A stretch of DNA of 64,000 bases from Hymenobacter tibetensis (GTDB lineage Bacteria > Bacteroidota > Bacteroidia > Cytophagales > Hymenobacteraceae): the NCBI RefSeq assembly GCF_022827545.1, contig NZ_CP094669.1:5573001-5637000 (forward strand), in the 5' to 3' direction. The notes beneath the pieces are model-generated. The model did not search any database and was not told the DNA's origin. It saw only the letters and a list, made by a program, of their open reading frames with translations. The position numbers and the translations under genes were made by a program. This document shows positions 1 to 8,557 of the stretch, piece after piece (position 1 is the stretch's first letter; each line of letters starts with the position of its first letter).

Positions 1-1761
1 CGAGGGCTTAAGCACGTCGCCCCAGTTGTTCCAGCGGTAGTTCTTGCCCGCAAAGCTCACTTGCCCGTCGGTGTCGGGCATCATCATATCAAAGAACTGC
101 ACCTGGGCCCCAATCAGCTTGTAGATAGGGGCCGCCCAGGTGGCCTGCCACAGGTGGCTGTCCCGGTCTTTCTGGCCGGTGCGGCAGGTTATGACTAGCT
201 GGCCGCCGTTGTTGGCGTAGGCTTGTAGCTTGGCAATCAGGGCGGCATCAACCAGCTGATAGGCAGGCACTACCAGCATCTTGTAGGCGCTCCAATCCAT
301 CTGCTCGGACACGAAATCGACGGGGGCACCGAGGGCTTTAGCGGCCAGGAAGTACTTCATCTGGTGCCCGAACGGGTCCCACTGCGTGGTTTGCTTCTGG
401 ATGTCTTGGTCCCAGAGGTTGTCCATGCTGGTTAGGATGGCCGTGCGCCGGGTGGTGACTTCGGTGGGTGGGGTGACAGCGGGCTTGTATTGCTTGCGGA
501 GTTCCTTCACTTCCGTGATGTACTTGGCAAACTCCAGGCCGCCGGGCGTAGTCGTCACGCCGTCGGAACCTACGATGCCGTAGTGATACATCTCGGAGCC
601 GTAGAGCGGCTGGCGAAAACGGTACGTGCAGTTAAGGGCCGTGCCGCCGGCAAAGGTGTGCCATAGCCACATGCGCACCGAGCCGGGCTCGGGCTGCGGG
701 TTGATGGCGCCCCAGTTCACTTGGCCCGGCTGCAATTCCATCACCCCAAACACCCCTTTGTTGAGGGCGTGGTGGTAGTCGTTGAGAAAAGCCAAGCCCG
801 ACATCGAGCCCACCCGGAATCCTTTGTCGCCGAGCATCTCGTCGGCGCCGTGCACGGGGTACTTGGTGTAGCAAGTGAAGTCCAGGTTCTTGGTGCGGGT
901 GGGGTCGAAGCCGGGCGCGTTTTCCATCACCATGTAGTTGGTCATAATCCACTGGTCTGGCGACAGATGCTTGCGCAGCGTAGCGGCTTGGAAGTCCAGG
1001 AACCCCGCCATCTGGTCGGCCACAAAGCGCTTGGAATCTAGCACCGCGTGGGGACTCGGACCATAGAGCAGGCGCTGGTTCGGAATGTTGATTTGGTCGA
1101 AGTCGTTGTATAGTACGCTCCAAAAGGCCGCACCCCAGGCTTTGTTCAGCGCCTCAATGGTGCCGTACTTCTGCTTGAGCCACGTCCGAAATTTCTGTTG
1201 AGCGGCCGGACTGAAATCCACGCCGCGGGCGGGTTCGTTGTCGAGTTGCCAGCCCATGATGCGCTTGTCTTTGCCGTAGCGCTTGCCCAACTCGGTCACG
1301 ATTTGCTCGGTGTACTTGCGGTACACGTCGCTGGAGGTGGAGTAGTTGTTGCGCGAGCCGTGCTCGGCGGCCTGGCCTTCGCTGTTGCGCTGGAATATCT
1401 CGGGGTGCTTCTGCGTGAGCCACACCGGGGGCGTGGGCGTGGGGGTGCACATAATCACCCGCATCTTGTTCTTGTCGGCCAGGTCCACCACTTTGTCCAG
1501 CCACTTGAAGTCGTATTTGCCTTCCTTGGGCTCCATGAACGCCCAGGCAAACTCGCCCACGTGGATGTACTCGAACCCTAGGTCGGCTATCTTCTTGATG
1601 TCCCGGTCCCACTGGCTTTCATCCCAGTGCTCGGGGTAGTAGTACACGCCAATCTGGGTGAGCTTTTCCTTGGGGAAGAAGCGTTGCGGCGACTGCGCTG
1701 ATTGGGCGAAGCCACTCGCGGCAATGCACCAGAGCAGCAGCAAAAGAAAAGCTTTTTTCAT
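1..1761 (-). CDS. GH42 beta-galactosidase, 3' end cut by window edge
   Basis: The reading frame stays open to base 1, so the C-terminus is missing (587 codons present; the family is usually about 650-700). The start ATG at 1761 opens a Sec signal peptide (MKKAFLLLLLWCIAASGFAQ), so the enzyme is exported. The mature protein begins QIGVYYYPEHWDESQW, the usual start of GH42 barrels. GWQLDNEP carries the expected acid/base Glu and MELQPGQVNW the nucleophile Glu of GH42. A later stretch resembles the GH42 trimerisation domain. The expected role is hydrolysis of terminal beta-galactosides from plant or bacterial glycans in the periplasm or outside the cell. Nothing in the neighbourhood indicates a polysaccharide utilisation locus, but the downstream side is outside the window. 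Confidence 0.88.
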   Translation of the reverse strand, partial: MKKAFLLLLLWCIAASGFAQSAQSPQRFFPKEKLTQIGVYYYPEHWDESQWDRDIKKIADLGFEYIHVGEFAWAFMEPKEGKYDFKWLDKVVDLADKNKMRVIMCTPTPTPPVWLTQKHPEIFQRNSEGQAAEHGSRNNYSTSSDVYRKYTEQIVTELGKRYGKDKRIMGWQLDNEPARGVDFSPAAQQKFRTWLKQKYGTIEALNKAWGAAFWSVLYNDFDQINIPNQRLLYGPSPHAVLDSKRFVADQMAGFLDFQAATLRKHLSPDQWIMTNYMVMENAPGFDPTRTKNLDFTCYTKYPVHGADEMLGDKGFRVGSMSGLAFLNDYHHALNKGVFGVMELQPGQVNWGAINPQPEPGSVRMWLWHTFAGGTALNCTYRFRQPLYGSEMYHYGIVGSDGVTTTPGGLEFAKYITEVKELRKQYKPAVTPPTEVTTRRTAILTSMDNLWDQDIQKQTTQWDPFGHQMKYFLAAKALGAPVDFVSEQMDWSAYKMLVVPAYQLVDAALIAKLQAYANNGGQLVITCRTGQKDRDSHLWQATWAAPIYKLIGAQVQFFDMMMPDTDGQVSFAGKNYRWNNWGDVLKPS

Positions 1762-1851
1762 AGGTATAGAAAGGAAGTTGATGGCAAAGAAAGCGGGAAT
1801 GTTTGGTCGATAGAAAGACGGTTATCTGTTTCCGATAAAGAATTGTACGGT

Positions 1852-1957
1852 ACCCCACCCCCGGCTCCTCCCCTTCGAGAGAGGGGTGTCAGACGAAAAG
1901 CTACAAACACCACTAGAACACACCCCTCTCCCGGACGAGAGGGGCCGGGGGTGGGGT
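1852..1957. repeat. Long imperfect inverted repeat
   Basis: Two 38-nt arms (1852-1889 and 1920-1957) are reverse complements with a few mismatches in the middle. Both outer ends read ACCCCACCCCCGGC and both inner ends read GAGAGGGGTGT. The 30-nt spacer is not repeated. The right arm also folds alone (CCCCTCTC/GAGAGGGG). Such C-rich elements could be a dispersed REP-type repeat, but only one copy is in this window. A double terminator is unlikely because both neighbours start, rather than end, here. Confidence 0.6.
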
Positions 1958-2009
1958 CCACCGTTGCACCTTCACCCGAAAGATTAGCACTTGAAATAGT
2001 GTTTGTGCC

Positions 2010-2051
2010 GCAACGCCAAGCGTTGCGCGGTGTCCTTGTCGTTAAGACAAG
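2010..2051. repeat. Two adjacent small hairpins upstream of M13 gene
   Basis: GCAACGC-caa-GCGTTGC (2010-2026) and CTTGTC-gttaa-GACAAG (2035-2051) are perfect short stem-loops 8 nt apart. They lie 27 nt before the TATCTTGC box of the following gene. They may be binding sites for a regulator or part of a dispersed palindromic element. No function can be assigned. Confidence 0.4.
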
Positions 2052-2077
2052 ATGAAGCGTAGGTTTCCTGAACGCTT

Positions 2078-2085
2078 TATCTTGC
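2078..2085 (+). promoter_or_regulatory. Probable -7 box (TATCTTGC) of M13 peptidase gene
   Basis: TATCTTGC is close to the Bacteroidota -7 consensus TAnnTTTG and ends 34 nt before the ATG at 2120. The same octamer recurs upstream of three other plus-strand genes here (13297, 27575, 28182). No clear -33 TTTG is visible at this copy. Confidence 0.4.
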
Positions 2086-2119
2086 CGCCTGCTCTGCCCC
2101 TTCCACCGACGTATTACTC

Positions 2120-4237
2120 ATGCAGAAAAACTACTACTCGCTTGGCTTAAAGACCGTTATGGTTTTGTCCTTAGCTGGGTGCACCACCAGTAAACCAACC
2201 ACTTCCACGGGCACCACCACTCCGGCTGACGCTGCCAACGCCACGGCGGCTGCGGCGGCCCCATCTAGCAAAGGAGTGGGCATTAATCCAGCTGATATCA
2301 ACCCGTCGGTGTCCCCTTGCGACGACTTTTTTCAGTTCTCGGGTGGCAACTGGCTGAAGAGCAACCCCATTCCGGCGTACGCTTCCAGCTGGGGGCCGCG
2401 CAACCTGCTCGGCGACCGGACGCAAGCCATGCTCCGCCAGATTCTGGAAGAAGCTGCGGCCAATACTTCGGCTACCAAGGGCTCTAACCTCCAGAAGGTA
2501 GGCGACTTCTACGCGTCGGGCATGGATTCGGCGGCACTAGACAAGGCGGGCCTAACGTACTTGCAGCCAGAGCTAAAGCGCATTGCGGCCATCAAGGACT
2601 TGAAAAGCCTGCACGCCAGCCTGGCCCGCCAGATGGCGCTTAGCACGGGCGCTTTTTTCCGGGCCGGCGTTGGCCCCGACCGCAAGAACAGCACGGTGTA
2701 CGCCGTCAACCTCTACCAAGGGGGCCTCGGTATGCCCAACCGCGACTACTACCTCAAGGACGATGTCCGCTCCACGGCCATCCGCACGGCCTACACCACC
2801 TACATGACCAACACCTTCCGGCTCATGGGCGACTCGGAAGCGGCGGCCAAGCAGAAGGCCGAAGCGGTATTGGCGTTAGAGAAAAAGTTGGCCCAAGCCA
2901 GCAGAACGCCTGTGGAGCTGCGCGACCCCCAAGCCAACTACAACAAAATGACCGTGGCCGACTTTCAGCGCCAGTACCCCCACGTGGGGCTACCGGTGTT
3001 GCTGGCGGCTCACGGGTTGGGCGCGGCCAAAGAAGTAATTGTGGGCCAACCAACTTTCTTCCAAGAGCTTAGTGCTGTGATGAATGCCACGCCGCTCGCC
3101 GACAGCAAAGCCTACTTAACCTGGCAGTTGGTTAGCTCGGTGCCCTCGGCGCTGCCCAAGGCGTACAGCGACGAAGCATTCCGGTTTCAGCAGGTACAGA
3201 GCGGCACCAAGCAGCAACCCGTCCGCTGGAAACGCATGCTGGCTGCCACGGATGCTACGCTCGGCGAGGCGTTCGGGCAACTCTACGTAGACAAGGCATT
3301 TCCGCCAGCAGCCAAGCAGAAAGCCCTGGAAATGGTAGCCAACATCCGGGCGTCCATGGCCGAGCACATCCAAACCAACACCTGGATGAGCGACGCCACC
3401 AAAGCCGAAGCCTTAAAAAAGCTAAACGCCCTGCGCGTGAAAATCGGCTACCCCGACGTGTGGAAAGACTACTCGGCCCTGACTGTTTCGCGAGAGTCGT
3501 ACCTGCAAAACGTGCTGGCAGCCCGGCAGTGGAACTACGCTCAAAACGTGAAGAAATACGGCGGGCCCATTGACCGCAACGAGTGGGGCATGACGCCGCC
3601 CACCATCAACGCCTACTACAGCCCGCCGATGAACGAAATCGTGTTTCCGGCCGGCTACCTGCAACCACCTTTCTTTGACCCCAACGCCGACGACGCCGTC
3701 AACTACGGCGCCATCGGTGGCGTGATGGGCCACGAAATGACCCACGGCTTCGACGACCAAGGCCGCCAATACGACTCGCAAGGCAACCTCCGCGACTGGT
3801 GGACACCCGCCGACGCCGCGGAATTCACGAAGCGCGCCGCCGTGGTTGGCCGCCAGTATGATGCCTTCTCGCCCCTCGACTCAGTGCACGTGAACGGCAA
3901 GCTGACCATGGGCGAAAACCTGGCCGACTTCGCGGGCCTCACCATCGTGTACGGCGCGCTTGAAAAGCAGCTCCAGAAGCAGTACGGCGACAAGCCCCGC
4001 CCCGTCATTGATGGGTTCACGCCCGAGCAGCGCTTCTTCCTGAGCTGGGCTCAGCTGCGTCGCCAGAACATTCGGCCCGAGGCCCTGCGTCAGCAAATCC
4101 TCACTGACCCGCACTCGCCGGGCCAGTACCGCACCATCGGGCCGCTCATGAACATGCCGCAGTTCTACGAAGCCTTCGGCTGCAAAGACGGCCAGAAGAT
4201 GGTCCGCACGGAAAGCGACCGGGCCAAGATTTGGTAG
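2120..4237 (+). CDS. M13 family zinc metallopeptidase lipoprotein (PepO/neprilysin-like), copy 1
   Basis: This 705-aa protein has a lipoprotein signal (lipobox LAGC, Cys21), a Thr/Ala-rich linker and then a full M13 domain. The zinc site HEMTHGFDD has H538, E539 and H542. The third zinc ligand, Glu of GENLADFAG, is at about 599. The region DFFQFSGGNWLKSNPIP is the typical M13 N-terminal entry motif, and the C-terminus ends in the family's Cys plus terminal Trp (about 20 residues from the end, IW). It should cleave oligopeptides at the cell surface or in the periplasm. The next gene is a paralog in the same orientation, separated by 178 nt, which indicates a tandem duplication. All catalytic residues are intact in both copies. 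Confidence 0.95.
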   Translation: MQKNYYSLGLKTVMVLSLAGCTTSKPTTSTGTTTPADAANATAAAAAPSSKGVGINPADINPSVSPCDDFFQFSGGNWLKSNPIPAYASSWGPRNLLGDRTQAMLRQILEEAAANTSATKGSNLQKVGDFYASGMDSAALDKAGLTYLQPELKRIAAIKDLKSLHASLARQMALSTGAFFRAGVGPDRKNSTVYAVNLYQGGLGMPNRDYYLKDDVRSTAIRTAYTTYMTNTFRLMGDSEAAAKQKAEAVLALEKKLAQASRTPVELRDPQANYNKMTVADFQRQYPHVGLPVLLAAHGLGAAKEVIVGQPTFFQELSAVMNATPLADSKAYLTWQLVSSVPSALPKAYSDEAFRFQQVQSGTKQQPVRWKRMLAATDATLGEAFGQLYVDKAFPPAAKQKALEMVANIRASMAEHIQTNTWMSDATKAEALKKLNALRVKIGYPDVWKDYSALTVSRESYLQNVLAARQWNYAQNVKKYGGPIDRNEWGMTPPTINAYYSPPMNEIVFPAGYLQPPFFDPNADDAVNYGAIGGVMGHEMTHGFDDQGRQYDSQGNLRDWWTPADAAEFTKRAAVVGRQYDAFSPLDSVHVNGKLTMGENLADFAGLTIVYGALEKQLQKQYGDKPRPVIDGFTPEQRFFLSWAQLRRQNIRPEALRQQILTDPHSPGQYRTIGPLMNMPQFYEAFGCKDGQKMVRTESDRAKIW

Positions 4238-4415
4238 GCGCTATCGTTCGTAACCACTAGCTTAACAAGCATTTGCGTAGGCCACCTGCTGCCCAGGCAA
4301 GGAACCTAACTCAAGTTTATTTTGATGTAGTGAAACCTTGTACCGGCTAACGCTACCGCAAGACACACGGCCTCATAGTATCAATACCAATTTCCCACAA
4401 CCCTTTTTCCACTGT

Positions 4416-6548
4416 ATGATTTCGAACAGAAACTTACTCCTTACGCTCGGCACGGCCGCTGGCTTTGCCCTAGCTGGCTGCGCCTCGTCTACCCCCACCA
4501 CTGCGCCAGACCGTGCCGACGCTACGCCAGCCTCTACTACCGCTAGCACTACCACTGAAACCGCGGCAGCAGCTTCCGTGCCGGGCGTTGGCCTAGACCT
4601 GGCCGGACGGGACCTGTCGGTTTCACCCTGCGACGACTTTTTCCACTATGCGGGCGGTACGTGGCTGAAAAACACCCCCATTCCCGGCGCTCAAACCTCG
4701 TGGGGCTCATTCAACATCCTCCGCGACCAGAACAATGCCGCGTTGCGTAGCATTCTGCAGGAAGCCGCCGCCAACACGTCGGCGGCCAAAGGCACCAACG
4801 CCCAGAAAGTTGGCGACTTCTATGCTTCCGCCATGGACTCGATGGCCATTGAAAAGGCTGGCTTGAAGTACTTGCAGCCCGAGCTAGCCCGCATTCAGGC
4901 CGTGAAGGATTTGAAAAGCTTGCAGAACGCCTTGGTTCGTCAGCAAAAGCTGCAAACCCGCTCGGTGTTTGGCTTGGGCGTCAACCAAGACCGTAAGAAG
5001 AGCACCGAGTATGCGCTCTACATCTCGCAAGGCGGCATCAGCATGCCCGATCGGGACTACTACCTCAAGGATGATACCCGCTCGAAAACCGTTCGCACAG
5101 CCTACATCACGTACCTAACCAACCTCTTTAAGCTGCTCGGCGACAACGAGGCCACGGCCAAGAAAGGCGCCGAAACGGTAGTACGCCTGGAAACCCGATT
5201 GGCCAAGGCCAGCAAAGAGCGGGTAGCGCTGCGCGACCCGTACGCCAACTACAACAAAATGACCGTGGCGGAAGCCAATGCGCAATTTCCTAACCTCGGC
5301 CTTACCGCTATGCTGCCGCAGTTGGGCTTGTCGTCGGCTAAGGAAGTGATTGTAGGTCAGCCTGATTTCTTCAAGGAAGTTAACGTCGCGCTCAAGCAAG
5401 AGCCCATTGCTGACTGGAAAACCTACCTGCGTGCCCACCTAGTTGGGTCGATGGCGTCGGCGCTGCCCAAGGCGTATGTCGACGAGGAATTCCGCTTCAC
5501 ACAGGTGCTGAGCGGCGCCAAGCAGCAGCAGCCCCGTTGGAAGCGCATGAACCTGGCTACGGATGCGGCGTTGGGCGAAGCGTTCGGCCAGCTGTACGTG
5601 GAAAAAGCCTTCACCCCCGAAACCAAGGCGAAAGCCCAGGAGATGGTGGCCAACATCAAGGAAGCCATGGGCGAGCATATCCAGCAGCTTTCTTGGATGA
5701 GCGAGGTAACCAAGAAGGAAGCCCTCAAAAAGCTGAATTCATTTAGCGTCAAAATCGGCTACCCCGACAAGTGGAAAGACTATTCGGCGCTGAATATCAC
5801 GCGCGAGTCGTACTTGAAAAACGTAATTGCCGCCCGCGAATGGGAGTCCAACGACCGGATCAGCCGCTATGGCAAGCCCATCGACCGGTCGGTGTGGGGC
5901 ATGACGCCGCCCACGGTGAATGCCTACTACAACTCTTCGCTCAATGAAATCGTGTTCCCGGCGGGCATCATGCAGCCCCCGTTCTTCGACCCCAAGGCCG
6001 ACGACGCGGTGAACTATGGTGGTATTGGTGCCGTTATCGGCCACGAAATCACCCACGGCTTCGACGACCAAGGCCGGCAGTCGGACGCCGAGGGTAACCT
6101 GCGCGACTGGTGGACCAAAGAAGATGCGGCAGAATTCACGAAGCGCGCCGACATGGTGGGCAAGCAATATTCAGCCTTCCAGCCCCTGGATTCGGTGTTC
6201 GTGAACGGCAAGCTGACCATGGGCGAAAACCTAGCCGACTTCGGTGGTTTGGCCCTCGCTTACTCGGCCTTGCAAAAGCAGCTAGCCAAGCAGTACGGCA
6301 ACGGCCCACGCCCCAACTACGACGGCCTTAAGCCCGAGCAGCGCTTCTTCCTGGGTTGGGCTCAAGTGTGGCGCACCAACGCCCGCCCCGAGGCCCTGCG
6401 TCAGCAAGTGCTAACCGACCCGCACTCACCCTCGCAGTTCCGCACCAACGGCCCGCTCATGAACATGCCCGAGTTCTACGAAGCCTTCGGCTGCAAGGAA
6501 GACGCTAAAATGGTGCGCGCTAAAAACGAGCGTGCGAATATTTGGTAG
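4416..6548 (+). CDS. M13 family zinc metallopeptidase lipoprotein, copy 2
   Basis: A 710-aa paralog of the preceding gene. I chose the ATG at 4416 because it gives a clean lipoprotein signal (MISNRNLLLTLGTAAGFALA then GC, lipobox Cys22). A longer frame from 4338 would place 26 unrelated residues before it. The zinc motif HEITHGFDD has H543 and H547, and the third ligand Glu is in GENLADFGG (about 604). The two proteins align over their whole length, with most divergence in the Thr/Ala-rich linker after the lipid anchor and in the middle of the chain, which suggests different peptide preferences. A strong double hairpin follows the stop codon. Confidence 0.95.
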   Translation: MISNRNLLLTLGTAAGFALAGCASSTPTTAPDRADATPASTTASTTTETAAAASVPGVGLDLAGRDLSVSPCDDFFHYAGGTWLKNTPIPGAQTSWGSFNILRDQNNAALRSILQEAAANTSAAKGTNAQKVGDFYASAMDSMAIEKAGLKYLQPELARIQAVKDLKSLQNALVRQQKLQTRSVFGLGVNQDRKKSTEYALYISQGGISMPDRDYYLKDDTRSKTVRTAYITYLTNLFKLLGDNEATAKKGAETVVRLETRLAKASKERVALRDPYANYNKMTVAEANAQFPNLGLTAMLPQLGLSSAKEVIVGQPDFFKEVNVALKQEPIADWKTYLRAHLVGSMASALPKAYVDEEFRFTQVLSGAKQQQPRWKRMNLATDAALGEAFGQLYVEKAFTPETKAKAQEMVANIKEAMGEHIQQLSWMSEVTKKEALKKLNSFSVKIGYPDKWKDYSALNITRESYLKNVIAAREWESNDRISRYGKPIDRSVWGMTPPTVNAYYNSSLNEIVFPAGIMQPPFFDPKADDAVNYGGIGAVIGHEITHGFDDQGRQSDAEGNLRDWWTKEDAAEFTKRADMVGKQYSAFQPLDSVFVNGKLTMGENLADFGGLALAYSALQKQLAKQYGNGPRPNYDGLKPEQRFFLGWAQVWRTNARPEALRQQVLTDPHSPSQFRTNGPLMNMPEFYEAFGCKEDAKMVRAKNERANIW

Positions 6549-6556
6549 AAGCTAAT

Positions 6557-6592
6557 ACTAGTTCCCCTCCTCAACTGAAGAGGGGAACTAGT
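6557..6592. terminator. Perfect 13-bp hairpin after M13 copy 2
   Basis: ACTAGTTCCCCTC pairs perfectly with GAGGGGAACTAGT around a 10-nt loop, 9 nt after the stop codon. There is no long T-tract directly after it. With the next hairpin it separates the convergent M13 and ackA genes. Confidence 0.6.
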
Positions 6593-6605
6593 TTACTTGC
6601 TTGCA

Positions 6606-6643
6606 AAAAGGCGACTTGCTCCGTGCAAGTCGCCTTTTATTTT
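6606..6643. terminator. Bidirectional intrinsic terminator between M13 copy 2 and ackA
   Basis: AAAAGGCGACTTG and CAAGTCGCCTTTT form a perfect 13-bp stem with a 7-nt loop. It has A-rich sequence on one side and TTTTATTTT on the other, so it can work for both convergent genes. Confidence 0.85.
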
Positions 6644-6666
6644 AAAGCAGCTGGTATGCATGACTT

Positions 6667-7872
6667 CTACTCCACAGCCTCTAGCAATTCCACGCACTGG
6701 CGGGCAATTTCCAGTTCCTCATTCGTGGGCACTATCAGCACCTTTACCGGGCTATCGGCTTGGCTGATTTCCCGGATACCTTTGGTGCGTTGGGCGTTCT
6801 TTTCCTCGTCGAGCTGCACGCCTAGGTAGTCCATGTTCTGGCAGACTAGCTTACGCACCAGCGCGTCGTTTTCGCCGACCCCGGCCGTAAAGATGATGGC
6901 ATCGAGGCCGTTGAGGGTGGCGGCGTAGGCCCCGATGTATTTCTTGATGCGGTACGCGTAGAGGTCGTAGGCAAGTTTAGCGTTGGCGTCGCCGGCTTCA
7001 ATGGCAGCGGTGATGTCGCGCATGTCGCTGAGGCCGGCAAGGGCCAGCATGCCGCTTTGCTTGTTGAGTAGGGCACTCACTTGCTCAGGCGTGTAGCTTA
7101 GCTGGCTGATGAGGTGGAACACCACCGAGGGGTCAATGTCGCCGGAGCGGGTGCCCATCACTAAGCCTGCCAACGGCCCAAATCCCATGCTCGTATCCAG
7201 TGACTGGCCACCGCGCACGGCCGTGACGCTACAGCCGTTGCCGAGGTGCACACTCACCAGCCGGGCTGCGGGGTTGTGGAGGTACTGGGCTGCCTGCTCG
7301 GTTACGTACTTGTGGCTAGTGCCATGAAACCCGTACACCCGAATGCCTTGCTCGGCATACAGCTCCGTTGGAATGGCGTAGCGGTAAGCCTGCTCGGGCA
7401 TGGTCTGGTGAAACGCCGTGTCGAACACCGCCACTTGTTTGGCTTGGGGAAACGTCTTCTCGGCCACTTCAATGCCCCGGCAGTTGGCCGGGTTGTGCAG
7501 CGGCGCCAACGGAAACAGCTGGCGAATAGCTTCTTTCACGGCCGGAATAATCTGTACTGTAGCCGCAAATTCCTCGCCGCCGTGCACCACCCGGTGCCCC
7601 ACCGCTTCCACTTCGCCGGGGTCCTGAATGACGCCGAGCTGTGGGTCGGCTAGCAGCCGCGCCACTTCGCGCAGTCCCGCTTCGTGGTCGGGTAGTTCCA
7701 CGCTCAGCACAGTAGTCGTTTCCTGCTCTCCCGTCATCAGCTTGTGCGTTACGACGGCGTTGTCGAGCCCAATTCGCTCTACTAGGCCACTGCAAGCCGG
7801 AGCTTCTGAGGGCCACCGAAAGAACTGGTACTTGATGGAGCTGCTACCGGAATTAAGAACGAGTAGGTTCAT
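6667..7872 (-). CDS. ackA: Acetate kinase
   Basis: This enzyme interconverts acetyl phosphate plus ADP and acetate plus ATP. The ATG at 7872 gives 401 aa, the normal length, and begins MNLLVLNSGSSSIKYQFF, which is the family's N-terminal nucleotide-binding signature. HRVVHGGE, YGFHGTSHKYV, VSVHLGNGCS and FTAGVGEN are the other acetokinase motifs. The track of the frame upstream of 7872 is not needed. Its usual partner pta lies 0.7 kb away on the same strand, but a DoxX-like gene on the opposite strand sits between them. So the two are separate transcripts rather than the usual pta-ackA operon. Confidence 0.97.
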   Translation of the reverse strand: MNLLVLNSGSSSIKYQFFRWPSEAPACSGLVERIGLDNAVVTHKLMTGEQETTTVLSVELPDHEAGLREVARLLADPQLGVIQDPGEVEAVGHRVVHGGEEFAATVQIIPAVKEAIRQLFPLAPLHNPANCRGIEVAEKTFPQAKQVAVFDTAFHQTMPEQAYRYAIPTELYAEQGIRVYGFHGTSHKYVTEQAAQYLHNPAARLVSVHLGNGCSVTAVRGGQSLDTSMGFGPLAGLVMGTRSGDIDPSVVFHLISQLSYTPEQVSALLNKQSGMLALAGLSDMRDITAAIEAGDANAKLAYDLYAYRIKKYIGAYAATLNGLDAIIFTAGVGENDALVRKLVCQNMDYLGVQLDEEKNAQRTKGIREISQADSPVKVLIVPTNEELEIARQCVELLEAVE

Positions 7873-8147
7873 GTGAGGTTGGGTTATGCACGTGGGCAAC
7901 ACTGCAAATAGGCCAGGTAGCTACACGACACGCGCCGACGCACATTGCATCGGGCTGCGGAACCTGGTTTATTTGCCGTACAGCTCCTACTTGGTTGGTA
8001 GCCAGAGTGTCGCAGGCTAGAAAGGTGAAAGACAACAGTTGACTTTGTAGATAAATAACAGGTATTTGGAAGCCCCGTGAAGAGTAGGTCCGGCTGCTTT
8101 TCCGGGTAGTGGTAGCTGAGTGTCTAATTACAGAAACCAATAAAGTC

Positions 8148-8525
8148 ATGAAACAGAGAATACTATTTGTGGTGTGCCTGCTATTTGGGCTGATGTTTAT
8201 TAATGCAGGGCTCAACAAGTTTCTCAATTATATGCCCATGCCCGCAGATTTGCCCGAGAAGATGGTGAAAGCCACAGCTGCTTTCACAGAAATCGGGTGG
8301 ATAATGCCGCTGGTAGGAGCTGCTGAGGTGATAGGAGGCGTGCTCTTTATAATTCCGAAATTCAGAGCCTTAGGAGCCATCATCGTTTTCCCTATTGTAA
8401 TAGGCATCCTGCTGACCAACATCGTGGCGGCGCCCTCGGGCCTGCCCATTGCGCTGGTGCTCTTGGCCATCAACCTGTGGGTGCTTTTCGAAAACCGCGA
8501 GAAATACCTAACCATGATAGCCTAG
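8148..8525 (+). CDS. DoxX-like small membrane protein
   Basis: A 125-aa protein with four predicted membrane segments: residues about 4-21, 48-68, 72-92 and 98-116. The order and the motif GLNKF after the first helix (MFINAGLNKF), plus GAAEVIGG in the second, match the DoxX/DoxD superfamily. I start at the ATG 8148 (MKQRILFVVC), which puts the first helix at the N-terminus. The precise biochemical role of these proteins is unknown; some relatives act in quinone-linked redox or stress reactions. It lies between ackA and pta in the opposite direction, and is convergent with pta. Confidence 0.75.
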   Translation: MKQRILFVVCLLFGLMFINAGLNKFLNYMPMPADLPEKMVKATAAFTEIGWIMPLVGAAEVIGGVLFIIPKFRALGAIIVFPIVIGILLTNIVAAPSGLPIALVLLAINLWVLFENREKYLTMIA

Positions 8526-8557
8526 GCAGCAGACAACCGCTCTTGCCTGCTACTACC

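Larger units (their letters stand above)
1762..2119. other. 358-bp intergenic region with inverted repeats
   Basis: This divergent space between the GH42 gene and the M13 peptidase must hold both promoters. It contains a long imperfect inverted repeat (1852-1957), two small hairpins (2010-2026 and 2035-2051) and a TATCTTGC promoter-like box (2078-2085). I see no open frame with coding character. Confidence 0.6.

Noticed and set aside
632..1612. Several Arg/His-rich frames antisense or out of frame with the GH42 gene
   Set aside because: They are mirror or shifted frames of the beta-galactosidase, whose own frame has a signal peptide and all family motifs.
1981..2000. Partial CIRCE-like TTAGCACTT before the M13 gene
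   Set aside because: The matching inverted half-site is missing, and the gene is not a heat shock gene.
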